Source: Craterostigma plantagineum
Taxonomy: Eukaryota; Streptophyta; Magnoliopsida; Lamiales; Linderniaceae
Reading direction: 5' to 3'
Assembly: GCA_027422505.1 (NCBI GenBank)
Contig: JAPQWV010000766.1
Coordinates: forward strand, 62,001 to 126,000
Length of the DNA stretch: 64,000 bases
Shown: positions 54,016 to 64,000 of the stretch, piece after piece
Layout: every line of letters begins with the position of its first letter
Numbering within the stretch: the first letter of the stretch is position 1
Notes under the pieces: generated by a model
Databases searched by the model: none
What the model was told of the DNA's origin: nothing
What the model saw: only the letters and a program-made list of their open reading frames with translations
Translations under genes and position numbers: made by a program

Positions 54016-55520
54016 TATGTGCCCCACCTGATCCTTATGAGCTCTCACACGCTCATCTCTATGTGTTTTCTGATAATTGCTATACATTGCGTGAAAATTA
54101 AAACAAAATGTTTTTAATAATAATATAATAATAAAATCCAAAATATTGTACATATACTTATAATATTATGGGGATGAAGATATTCATATGATGCATTGAT
54201 CAAAGCCACAAATAACTTTTCCCTGACATGCGACTGATAATTTGCTTAATTTTATCAGTCTAAGTCGCATTCTTGTGTCTAAAGGTCATTAGTTTGCTCC
54301 ACTAGACACAAAGCCACTTTACATAAGTGAGGATTCTAGCCTTTTCTTTTCTCTCTACGGATTCTCGAGCGAGTCACGCATCAATTGCGTGTCTTAACTA
54401 GTGATTCTTGGTCTCATACTCGTCTTGCGTTAAATCATTAGGAAAATGATATGGGCACTTTTCCTCACTCGGCCATATGTAGTTTTCCATCCTTTGTCAT
54501 AGCATTTAATCTCATCCACTTTGAGCCTTCTCCGATTCCCTTCTTTTGAAATCCGTTCAAGCCTTCAACTGAATTCCACAATCTTCGGAGGGATATTCAA
54601 ACGAGAAAGGAGGGAGTGATAAGAAGAATCGAAAAGAAAAAGATGACAAGAGAAGGTGGAAAATGCAGACGAGGAATGCTCAACGCACAAAAAGCAAAGA
54701 ACCTGCCTCTCGACCACTTCCAAATCACTAGAAGGGGACACAGATCTTGTTGTGAACTTCTCCTTCGATAATCTCGCATGCTCGTCAGAACGGCTGGAAA
54801 GAGTAGCACCTCGAAGTGAACTTCTCCAACGATAATCCGGTCTCATATCGGGAATACGAGAAGAGGAGCTCCAAATCGATAATCTCTGAAACCTCTCTAG
54901 AATTAAGAGAAGAGGCGCACGGTATCTGCCCGATAACCAACACGAAGAACTCCGCCTTAGATAATCTCTCAACCTCGTAGAGAAGAGGAGCTTCAACTTG
55001 AGAAAGTGTAGAAATATAAAAAAAAGGGATGAAAAAGAAAAAATAAGTAAGAAAAAGATGCCGATGAAAAGAAGTGACCAAGAAAAGGAAGATGAAGATG
55101 TTAAGTCCACAATCCCAAAATTTTCCTTCCCTTCTAAGTCAGAGCCAAATTAAAATCCTTCAATATCCTTTTGATTCCAAAACGGCGGTATTTCACATAG
55201 GTGAAATGATTAAAAGCACCTCGATCACAAGTAAATTGACTTAAAGTTGCTTGTGTTGACTTGCATGTTATAAATATAAAAATCCCAAGTTAAAAATAAT
55301 TGAGTGCTAGAGCGAACCTAGTGAGAGTTGTCGAAACGGGTCATTCTATAACCTTTAGTTTGTCGACATGACTTGACGCACATGATCTTTTCACGTGTCT
55401 TGTGAAATTTTAGGCGTGACGTTGATCGAACCAAAATAATCCGATCCCATACTGTTAATAATATTAATATACGTAAAAATATATATAATATATACATATA
55501 AATGATAATCTCCCGCACGG
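54016..55520 (+). other. copia-O region after pol: stem-loops and CTTCTCC/GAGAAG units
   Basis: Homologous to copia-I 30392-31870. It holds a stem GACTGATAA/TTATCAGTC (54232-54260) enclosed by TGCGAC/GTCGCA, a stem TTGTGTCTA/TAGACACAA (54273-54311) and four diverged units of CTTCTCC..CGATAATC...GAGAAGAGGAGC (about 54745-54995). It ends in an AT run near 55480-55500, where most of the extra ORF was deleted. The antisense open frame at 54565-55110 is a by-product of these repeats. Confidence 0.55.
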
Positions 55521-56361
55521 CTTCAAGATCTGATTTCGCAACAAGTGGACACCCCTCCGCCTATGACTACAGGGACCACTCGGATCGAATCAGCCTGGGA
55601 GAACGTGCATATAGAAGTCCCCTTTCTTGAAGAAGCTCGCTACCAAATTTGGAGGTCATCGGACATAATCAAGAAGGTGAATAGCTCAAACTCAGAGGCA
55701 TTGCATACTAGGACCAGCAAAGAACAATGGACTACATTTACAGACTCGTTCATCACTGTCCAAGTAAGCGGCTGAAATTCCTAAAGGTAAAGTGAGGAAA
55801 TACTTCAAGGCGTTGCCGCCAATAGTCCAACTGATAAGTGTCTACCACTCGAAAGGACCTTATCGAACTTCAATCTACGTCATCGAGCGGACAAACAGAA
55901 CTCGAGAGGAGATCGACGAAAGTGACCTCCCATACCTTCCAGCATACGAGATCTACAACCTCTTCCAGATGTACGTGAAGAAGTACAAAGATCCTCAGGG
56001 CTACATTAAGAAGGAAGGACTCGAGGGAATCAACAGGATTATGTTGTGCCAATTCAAGTATTTTGCCAAACATGACCTTCAGATAGCTTTGGAAAGCAAT
56101 ATGAAGAAGGTCAACCTGACAGCGTCACACATGAAGCATCCTGAGATTGAAGGGCTTCCTATCAATCACATCTTCTTTGACAAAGTCGTAGCCATCGTAT
56201 ATCTCAACACAATTGCCAAGACGAATAGGTTGATGCTGTTGACTGAGACCCGCAAATTCTGTGATGAGACGCTCAAGATCGTCAGCAGGATTATACATAA
56301 GAGAATGGAAGAGATCCATGGAGACACCATGCTGCCCAACACTAGAGAGCGCATCGAATAA
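55521..56361 (+). pseudogene. copia-O extra ORF remnant (C-terminal domain)
   Basis: Matches the C-terminal end of the copia-I extra ORF. The frame 55545-55775 gives RIESAWENVHIEVPFLEEAR and Q-I-W-R-S-S-D. The frame 55792-56361 gives YEIYNLFQMYVKKYKDPQGY, G-L-E-G-I-N-R-I-M, KHDLQIALESNMKKVNLTAS and T-R-K-F-C-D-E-T-L-K. The upstream two thirds are deleted. The domain shows no catalytic motif. Its preservation in both elements supports a real protein. Confidence 0.6.
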
Positions 56362-56488
56362 GATTCTCGAAGGCATAGAGAAGCCATCGAGCTGAGGAAC
56401 ACTATCAGACGCTGCGAGATTGTGCTGGGCTTGCGCAAGTTGTTCTATGCCCGACAAAGATAAACAGAGCAGAAGAGCAATCAAGCCC

Positions 56489-56500
56489 AAAGGGGGAGAT
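56489..56500 (+). other. Polypurine tract of copia-O
   Basis: AAAGGGGGAGAT next to the LTR start TGTAGGATACG. Confidence 0.9.
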
Positions 56501-56820
56501 TGTAGGATACGCTTTAGAATTGTGCTTTGATTTAATTAGCTATCTTCGTATTTGGGGCGTTTCTTGTATTAATCCGTAGTTTAGGACTAACTTGTTATTT
56601 ATACCAAATATGTTTGGTATAAATACATTTGTACACATTCGAAATCACACGAAATGCAAACCATTAGAGAGAAACAAAGGAAACACTTTCTCACACTAAA
56701 ATTCTATCTCACGAGCGAAACAGAAGGTATGCGGTCGAACGTCAATTCGAATCAAATTCACATTGTAAATCTGAGATTTCCTGCCTAGGATTGATTGAGT
56801 TGATAATTCAGGACCTAACA
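56501..56820 (+). repeat. copia-O 3' LTR
   Basis: 320 bp, TGTAGGATACGC...GGACCTAACA. It is related to but distinct from the copia-I LTR and contains GGTATAAATAC at about 56616. No partner 5' LTR is found in the window, so copia-O is truncated at its left end. Confidence 0.85.
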
Positions 56821-57710
56821 AGAAGTTATTACTAAGTTTGAACCCTATAGTATGGCCGAAGTAATGAAATTACTTCATAATAAAAATAAATTCAATAAAA
56901 TCCTCCTAATATTAGAGATTTATTGTTAGAAATTTTGAATCTCAAAACTGAAATTAAAAACCTAAAATTAAGCCATATAGATCTCAAAAGAAGATTTTCT
57001 AAATTAGAAAAAGGAAAAGAAAATTCTGAAGAAAATTTAAACTCTCGTGAAGAATTCGCTAGGACTTCTGATAATATTGGAATAATAATATCCTTTCTAC
57101 ATTAGAAATTATTATCTCCCAAAAATGGTTAGTAAAAATATCACTACTTATTGACGGGAATTTAAAAAAAAAAATCTTATTCGTTAATGGATAGTGGAAC
57201 GGATTTAAACTGCATTCAAGAAAGAATGATTCCTGCCCAATATTTCCATAAAACAACTCATTCCCTTAGCTCTGCAAGTGGAGAAAAGTTGCAAATTAAC
57301 TATAAAATTCCTACGGCCTTCATCTGTAAAAATAAGGTTTGTATTCCTACGTCATTCTTGTTAGTCAAGAATATTACGAACCAAGTAATTCTTGGAACTC
57401 CATTCCTTAGGAAAATATTTCCTATTAAATATTGATGTATATGGACTTAAACGAAACTTCAAAAATAAGGAAGTGTACTTTGAGTTCATTACCGAAGTTT
57501 ATTAAAACGATCTTTTACCCTATGAAATGATTTTACTTTACCCTATGAAAATGATTTTAGTGAGAAAAATATTCCCACTAAAGCTCGTCCTTAACATATG
57601 AATTTCAAATTACTAGAATTATGTAAAAAGGAAATAGCTTCTCTTTTACAGAAAGGTTTAATAAAACCTTCGAAATCACCTTGGTCGTGCACTGCATTTT
57701 TTGTTAATAG
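56821..57710 (+). pseudogene. Endogenous pararetrovirus (caulimovirid-like) fragment
   Basis: An old viral integration, not functional. 56923-57105 is a Lys/Glu coiled-coil stretch. 57187-57435 has a D-S-G-T active-site motif followed by L-N-C-I-Q-E, and later V-I-L-G-T-P-F, the pattern of a caulimovirid aspartic protease. From about 57600 the start of the reverse transcriptase is readable (E-I-A-S-L-L-Q-K-G-L-I, then S-P-W-S). Stops and frame breaks separate the pieces. The RT is cut at 57710 by the LL long LTR, and the left end is cut by copia-O. Movement protein, coat and RNase H regions are not in the window. Confidence 0.75.
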
Positions 57711-59412
57711 TGTTGAGAATATGCCCTCGGAATGCCGATATTCGAGGAGTAGATGAATAGTGGCTATTTAATCTATGTAATATTCACAATCATTTTTATA
57801 TCTGGATTGTATGATATTTCGATTGATAAAGGCATGCTATTCTTTTTATCATATTTTCTTACAAGGCATTCTATTTAAGAAGATAAATTGAAAAAAACTC
57901 AAACGTCAGAGTTTAGTTATCGATTCTGCTTGGCAGAGAGGAGGCACCGATAGACTATCACTCTCTGAGGTTAAAATAGTCCACAAGTTAATATCTCCGG
58001 TAGGGTGACCGGATTGATCACATAAACTTGATATGTCGACGGGACCGATGTGACCGTGTCTGTCACTCACTTAGGGGAGTGGGAGCTCGTGACATCGAAG
58101 ACGAATCGAGGATTGTCTGTATTTGGACACTGACTCGTAGCCGTCGCAAGCTGGAAGTCTCAAAGATCAATCGACTGACTATAGTAGCATACGTGAACCT
58201 TAGATCGAAAGGGTCAACTTTGGAGTTGGCCTCGGGGTTCTGACCTCCCACTAGCTTTGCTAGGCTCAACGTGCTTTTGCTAGAGTCGGCGGCGACGTGT
58301 GGTCTTGACAACGGGGCGTGATTGTCAACTTGATCGCTGAGCGGAATTCACGGTCTCGAAAGAGATACGTGTCCTATGAGGGTTTTGGGGATGGAAATTT
58401 ACAAAGTCTTTGGCCAAAGCATTGAAACTGACACACTTGGATGTGGAGGGTAGTTTCGTAATTTTGCCTGTTACGATTCATCATAGAGTCGTGTCCTGTT
58501 AGTTTGACATTACATGACTATCACTCGACTTGGACACATGTGAAGGGCTTATACGTATGGCGATAATCTATAGTCGTTCGTGAATTTCGAATTCGGACTC
58601 GACTCAGGCTCGGCTCGGTACCGCAAGTTCAACTGGGCGCTTACCGAGCTCTTGGATTCTTCCCAATACTGAGTTCAGACGAACCAGAGGAGTCGTGCTC
58701 AAAAAGGATCACTAAGTACAGGTCAAATTGAAGAAAATATTTAATTTAGGCTTGGCACAAAATTAAGATTTGTGTGTGAGAATATATTTATTATTTGATA
58801 ATTAAAATAAATATTTATTTCCATCGGTATAAATGGTGTTATATCGTAACTTACTAAGAGGGGCCAATTGGAAATTTCACCTCATGAGATTTTCGAAAAT
58901 AACATATTAGATTGGTAGGATTTTTTAAAATTAATTTGGAATTAAATAGCATGATTTTCGAAATATGCTAAAGATACCTTTTTGAAATGACTTTGTAAGT
59001 TGAATATTTGAAAGATAAGATCTTTTAAGATATGGAAGTAAACAGCTCAACTACCCACCTTATATAGAAAGGGGAGGACGAAATTTAATCATAAGAAACA
59101 AATAGAACAAGTCACACACACATAAAAAGGAAAAGCTTGGAGCTCTCTCTCTTCGCCGGGTGAATTCTCGATCGACTTCTCTAACTATCCACGGGCGACG
59201 ATCAAATGTCGCCACCGAAAAGGATCGGCGTGACGAATCTTTCCGCAATCCTCAACTGCCGTCCTACTTCCGTTTCAGTTCGTCAAACTATAAGGTAAGT
59301 TTCGACGAACCCCCTCGACGTTATTACCATTCGTGTTAAACCGAGAAATTCCGCAAAACGGGAACCGCCGAAAATTTTTTAAATCCCGGGGATAATCCGG
59401 CATTTCCCAACA
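57711..59412 (+). repeat. Long LTR (family LL), 1.7 kb, inserted in the pararetrovirus
   Basis: It starts TGTTGAGAATATG and ends CATTTCCCAACA, so TG...CA with a short imperfect inverted repeat. A CGGTATCAGAGC primer site follows at 59414-59425, which makes it a 5' LTR of a plus-strand element. TTATATAGAAAG at about 59060 is a possible promoter box. It shares many blocks with 18117-20430. No second copy occurs to the right in the window, so the element either runs past 64000 or is truncated. Confidence 0.75.
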
Positions 59413-60300
59413 TCGGTATCAGAGCTTAGGATCGATTAACAGACGACGCATGAATAAATCGATAAACCGATTGGATCGGAAGAGCACGCGTGTGATAGTC
59501 ACACGCGCGCGCACGAGAAGCGACTAACGCCGCAACGCTCAGCGGTTGAGATGCAGCCCTTGGCTGCGACTCCCGTCGGTGATGTAGCGTCCGGAGACAC
59601 AACAGCAATGACATGGTGCCGCTGGTTCGATGAGGTTGAGACACGACAATGGAACAGCAGTCGCGGCGACGCAGCCATAGCGGTTGCTCGCGAAATGCGC
59701 GGCGACTGTAGGTAGCGCCTTCAGCCGCGATCAACCCGCATCGTGATGGCACCCACTTGGTGAAGCTACCTGTGACACGAACCAGGTCTGTCCGATCACG
59801 CGGGACCCTGCCACGATGGCGCTGCATCGTGTAACGCGCGTCGGTGCGCTTTCGACAGCGGTTCTTCCGCTGACCGGAATGCGGCCGCCGACGACTTTAC
59901 TTTGGCAAAGACGCCGTGCGCGTGGTGGTGGACGTCGTAGCAGCCCGACTGCGATGAGTCTTGTGGGTCCCAGGTAAATCTTACGAAAAATTGGCCTTAT
60001 TGTGAATTTGGTGATGAGGGCTTTTTCAGATCAGTTGCGCGTCAAATTTGAACGGGCTTAGGGTTAGGGTTAGGCCCATTATGGACCCTAATGGGCTTGG
60101 GCTTGACTCGGACCAACTAAGGGCCCAAGTCCCGTAATGGGCTTGCGTCTGGGCCCGGCCCAACTGAGGGTCCAAAAACCCTAATGGGCTTGGCTTGGGC
60201 CAGGCCCAACTAAGGGCCCAAATTTCGAGTCGTATTTTAGAAAGAAAATTGATAACACGCCTAGGGTAATGACGTTATGGATAAAAGATCGATTTTCAGA
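59413..60300 (+). other. Internal region of the LL element, GC-rich, non-coding
   Basis: After the primer site (59414-59425) the sequence is GC-rich to about 59950, then rich in AATGGGCTTGGGC/GGCCCAACTAAGGG phrases (60050-60230). No gag or pol motif is readable in any frame, so the element is probably a LARD-type non-autonomous one. An open frame on the minus strand (59426-59827) is compositional and unsupported. Confidence 0.45.
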
Positions 60301-60307
60301 AAATTGT

Positions 60308-60420
60308 AACTAGGTTATATGCATGTTAGTTTTGATACGTAACGATGCATGTTCTTGTGAACTAGGTTCCATGCATGTAGTTTGATATGTGACGATGCAT
60401 GATCTTTTGAACTAGGTTGA
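60308..60420. repeat. Short tandem repeat, about 55 bp, two copies plus partial
   Basis: AACTAGGTT-ATGCATGT-AGTTTTGATA-GTGACGATGCATG-TCTTTTG is present at about 60308 and 60360, with a further AACTAGGTTGACATG at 60410. Each unit contains two ATGCAT palindromes. Confidence 0.7.
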
Positions 60421-60514
60421 CATGTGCTTCTGAAGAATAATATCTTAGCAGTTGAAATAGATCGAATACATTTGAATCTTTTTCATGAATCATTTTATAC
60501 GCATGAGATCTCAG

Positions 60515-60612
60515 AAGCAGAGATAAAGCAGCTAAGGAAAACCTTGTCCTTTGAAGCTACGCCTCTAATTAGCTTCTATGGAGAGCCTCCTCCTGAACAT
60601 CTAATAAAAAAG
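60515..60612 (+). pseudogene. Possible exon of a TPX2/WVD2-like microtubule-binding protein gene
   Basis: An acceptor-like TCTCAG precedes and a donor-like AAG/GTACGAG follows a 98-bp segment. It reads E-A-E-I-K-Q-L-R-K-T-L-S-F-E-A-T-P and then S-F-Y-G-E-P-P-P, closing with L-I-K-K. This matches the start of the TPX2 C-terminal domain of WVD2-like proteins (I-K-Q-L-R-K-S-L-x-F-K-A-x-P-M-P-S-F-Y). I did not find the neighbouring exons with confidence. It may be a gene remnant, an exon of a gene running to the right, or a piece captured by a transposon. Confidence 0.55.
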
Positions 60613-63600
60613 GTACGAGCACCTATGATTTTTTTATTATGCGATCTTGGTGATTTGTTGTACGTGATTGTCGAAATTTTTTAACGGCTTGAAAAATTGT
60701 GGTTTGAGATTGATTTGATATCCTGTGGGTGATGATGTACGGCCGAGTTTATCTTATATTATTAATTAAAAATAAACTCACTTACTTAATAACAGCTGAT
60801 ATGTGGTGATAACTAATAGGAAAAATGATGACGACGACAATGACGATTACGGTGGTGGCGGTGGTGGAAAAGGTTGAAGAGACATCACAGGGAACTGTTT
60901 TCAGTTTCTTGGCGCGGAACATGCGATGATGACCAGGAATAAGAGGAAGGCGTAGATGGCAGAAATTTGGTGAGCTTTTTAGATTCGATTTTCATGATAA
61001 ATTTGTCTATTAATCTATGAGGCTGTGTAATTCTCTTTCATCTTTGTCTTAATTCTGCATTGTAGTGTTTTTCACTATGCTAAGTCCTCCTTCCCATGTT
61101 CTATTCTCTGGTGCTTGAATTCTATTGTCGGTCCTCTGACTTTGTATCCACTAGGTAAGAAAACAAGGTGATTTATTTATTTGAATTTACAAAATACACT
61201 ACGTGTTGGGTGTCGGATCCGAGTGTTGATCCCCTAATTTAAAGTTTGATGTTAATCAAACACTTGATTTAATTGCTGGAGTTCTTTTTTTTAAATGATT
61301 ATCAGACACCTTTTTTTTCTTTAAGTCTGCAAGTGTGAGTTTGATTTGCTGCTTGCCCGTGTATATCTTTCCTGTCGTGAAAGGCTGTATCATTAAGTTT
61401 TTCCGAGCAGAAAACGAATCATCTCTTTGGGTTGTAGTTGCTGTTATGACAATTTCTTGCTTATTTCAATTATTATGATGGAATGGACTATTTATATTAT
61501 TTGTCATTTTCTCTGCTTTGGTTGTTACGCGATCATTTGAATTGTAAATAGCAATTATTTTTAAATTATTTTCTTGCATTCAGTTGTTTATGACGACGAC
61601 GATGACTCCGATCAAAGAGGAAGCGGATGATGCTGACAACAACTTTTAACGTTCAAAACAACGATGGTGAATGTGTATTTTTGTTTCAGGTTATCACGTT
61701 GAATCCGATTACACAATTAGCATCGTTGAACTTAATATTTCTTCTGCTGAAGTACTAATTGTTTTGTTAATATTCTACCGGGTCTATATTTTTTTTATGT
61801 TTGTGCTTTATTTTTAAAGCCATTCTTTCAAATTCGATATATTGTTTTTTTCTTCTATTTTGTGTATTGTTTATCTGGTTTTTATTTGATCAAACTTTTA
61901 GACATCATTGATAACTTATAATGTAGATTAGGATTTTGTTCAATGGTGTCCGTGCAATTTAGTCGATTGGAATTTGAGGCGTTTTGACGATAAGGTCCTA
62001 TTTTGTAGTTTCTTTCTTTCATGCTATCTGAGTTATTTTTTAAGATTGTTGTTCTGAGTTTTTTTCTTTCGTCATGTGCTTTATTGCAACAATGGTAAAA
62101 AGTTTCTTCTTGCTAATTTTGATTAATTTTTTTGGTAATCCTGTTGTTTTTTCGTTCGTTGTATTTGGATTCAAAACTGTGGGACGTGATGTGCGTGATG
62201 TTTGGTAAATGATGGCGAGAGTGCTTGAATTTTTATTCTAGCGATTTGTTTATTTTGTCATGATTGGTTCTTTTTAGTCACTAATAAAGAAATTTTGGCG
62301 ATGGTGACAAGCTATCGGTTCAGATTAATGTGCCGTGTATAACAAATTTGGTGAAAAGTATGTTTTTTTGCTAGCATAACTTTATTGTGGGGCTTCTGGC
62401 TTAGACTATTCCTTAAGAGAATAAACAAATTGAACTTCAACAGAAACAATGTGTTATAACTTATAGTCGTGGTCGTAGAGTATTTTTATATGTGTTCATT
62501 TTTTAGTCAAAAATTTGGGTGGACTTAGCTACATTGGAAGATGATATGGTATGGGTACGACAAGGATGATTTAATTATGAAGTTGGGTAGCAATGCCAGT
62601 CAGGAACTTCAGTTATGTGCTTACTTAGTTGAGCATTTATTGAGGGTCTAATGGACCGCAGGCAATAACAATGGTTTAATTTTCTTTTTACATTACAGCA
62701 TTGAAAATATGCGGAAAAATGGAGATCTTAACTACGGTGGAAGATGTAAGGAAAGCAAAGCTGATGTATGTATTTACTATAATGAGATTCTATTACTTGC
62801 TCTCCTTAGTTTATTTAACTTATTTTAAGAAGGTCGATGCGGTCAAAGGTTGCAACAAATGAAGTTACATAAGGTTTAGTGCAGTGACTGCAAGACGTCG
62901 TGGATGAACTTAAGCTACTACGAATAGTGACATGGAGAATGATATAAACTCTTCATAATTCAATTTCGTCGTTGAAGTTCTTCCCCGGTTTTCTTTTTTC
63001 CTTACTTATGTGATCTCATCAATCTCTTACATCGTAGGAAGAGTTTATCATCAGTCTCTGAGTTGATACAATCGGACAACATTGATCTCTCCAAACACAA
63101 GCAGTTGCGAGCAACCACGATTCATCGCATCCTATTGTTAAATAAAATTGTTCTTCTCATTTTCTATGGTTTTCATTTTGTGTTTGGTTCTCTAACTGCT
63201 TGAAGATCTTGGCCAGCATCAGATGCGATTGGGACAAACTTGAGTTCCATGGGCCTGAATTATTCAGGCAAAGCAAAGGCGCCTCAGCTGTGTAATGATG
63301 CGCTTGAAAGAAGATTACGATTTTGGAAATGGTTTATACTGCTGCTAATTCGGTAAATGTAGTTTTTTGATCTGATTTTTTAGTAATTTCTAAACTGAAT
63401 TTTCCCAGGTAAATGTTTGAGGGTGCAATATTTATGTGAGTCGCTCCCATAATTACTACTCTTCTGTTGCTACGATTATATTTCGGGCTGTACTAATGTA
63501 TGGTTTAATTCATTTATTGCGTTTCTCCACTTACTAATTTATCCCCATTCTTATTTATTATCTTCTTCGTTATTGTTGCTTTCACCAATATTTTTGCTCA

Positions 63601-64000
63601 ACTAAGCACACTTTTTATTTTCCATCAACAATCATAACGCTTATTTTTTAGTTATAGGAATATTTGTGTGTGGAGTTGCGCTGCCACACGGCCAAGCCGG
63701 ATATCGTGCTTATTTAGATTTGGACGCAAGAAGTTGATATGGGGCGGATATGCCATCTTTTAAATGTCCTCCAAAATACATGTAGGATTATCTACCCTGT
63801 CTTTTTTTTTGGACGTGGGCAACCCTAGGCAGTTGATATCTAAATCTTTGATTCATCATTTGTTTTGGCCGTCTCACTTTATTTGCAATCTTCAACAAAT
63901 TGATTATTAAAGTTAAATTGTAGACCTGTTCTATTCATTACCACCCATACATTTTACGAAAATAGTTCCTTACAATTTTTTATGTCTCACGTTTCCTTTG
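60613..64000. other. AT-rich sequence without recognisable gene
   Basis: 3.4 kb of T-rich, intron-like DNA. Short open pieces, such as GACGACGAC-rich codons near 61590 and a G-L-N-Y-S-G-K-A-K-A-P-Q stretch near 63250, could be exons of a gene interrupted by introns, but no domain can be named. No repeat, LTR or RNA gene was seen. Confidence 0.4.

Larger units (their letters stand above)
20435..56820 (+). mobile_element. copia-O: outer Ty1/copia element, split by copia-I
   Basis: Two parts, about 20435-23189 (leader, gag and spacer) and 50868-56820 (spacer, integrase remnant, RT, RNase H, 3' region, extra ORF end, PPT and 3' LTR), belong to one element. The halves join at the copia-I target duplication TTTCC, and the joined order matches copia-I's own internal sequence around 26960-27000. 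No 5' LTR is visible, so the left end is truncated. Lesions include loss of protease and the integrase N-terminus (junction near 51470) and a large deletion near 55500 that removed most of the extra ORF. Confidence 0.8.

Noticed and set aside
54565..55110. 181-residue minus-strand frame, partly shared with 31130-31387
   Set aside because: It runs antisense through the CTTCTCC/GAGAAG repeat units. Its similarity follows from DNA homology of the two copia elements.
59426..59827. 133-residue minus-strand frame in GC-rich DNA
   Set aside because: Arg/Ser-rich compositional frame antisense in the LL leader, with no motif.
60058..60080. Telomere-like TTAGGG triplet (CTTAGGGTTAGGGTTAGG)
   Set aside because: Only about three units, and not the plant TTTAGGG repeat. 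It is part of a GGGCTTAGG/GGCCCAACTAAGGG-rich stretch.

Overview
This window is plant nuclear DNA, almost certainly a eudicot. The evidence is plant-type Ty1/copia and Athila-like Ty3/gypsy retrotransposons with initiator-Met and Asp-type primer sites, a plant LINE zinc domain, a caulimovirid-like endogenous pararetrovirus relic, a captured fragment of a plant LRR receptor kinase, and a possible TPX2/WVD2-like exon. I see no intact host gene, no rRNA or tRNA gene and no bacterial feature. I cannot name the species.

Left third (1-18116). A complete but non-autonomous copia element (copia-R, 68-9601, minus strand) has two LTRs, a PBS and a PPT. It encodes only the coiled-coil spacer normally found between gag and protease. 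Its 5' LTR end and about 3.4 kb of adjoining host DNA, including a 5'-truncated LINE, were duplicated head to tail (8914-13043 and 13044-17073). The junction has only about 3 bp of microhomology.

Middle and right (18117-57710) are nested retroelements. A long-LTR fragment (18117 to about 20430) is split by a 1.05 kb hAT-like element carrying a piece of a receptor-kinase gene. Next comes the left part of an outer copia (copia-O, about 20435-23189). Copia-O is interrupted by a related copia (copia-I, 23190-50862, TSD TTTCC). Copia-I is in turn interrupted by an Athila-like gypsy element (gypsy-G, 34538-47336, TSD CTCAC). Copia-O resumes at 50868 and ends at its 3' LTR (56501-56820). By eye the gypsy LTRs differ at roughly 1.5 percent of sites and the copia-I LTRs at roughly 7 percent, which agrees with the nesting order. 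Beyond this lie an endogenous pararetrovirus fragment (56821-57710), a second long LTR with PBS (57711-59425), GC-rich non-coding internal sequence, a short tandem repeat, the possible TPX2-like exon and 3.4 kb of AT-rich sequence without a recognisable gene.

The least ordinary points are these. Copia-I is about 14.9 kb without the gypsy insert and carries a large extra ORF after pol, entered directly behind a splice-acceptor-like AG. Gypsy-G carries arrays of the perfect palindrome GTCACGGCCGTGAC in its LTRs and in its pol-ORF spacer, plus a 26-bp hairpin at the start of each LTR. Its 3' ORF seems to have its own TATA box, leader and intron. The hAT-like element has captured a receptor-kinase fragment. 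All coding regions carry stops or frameshifts, so nothing here looks autonomously active. The accessory ORFs and repeat arrays are the parts worth following up.
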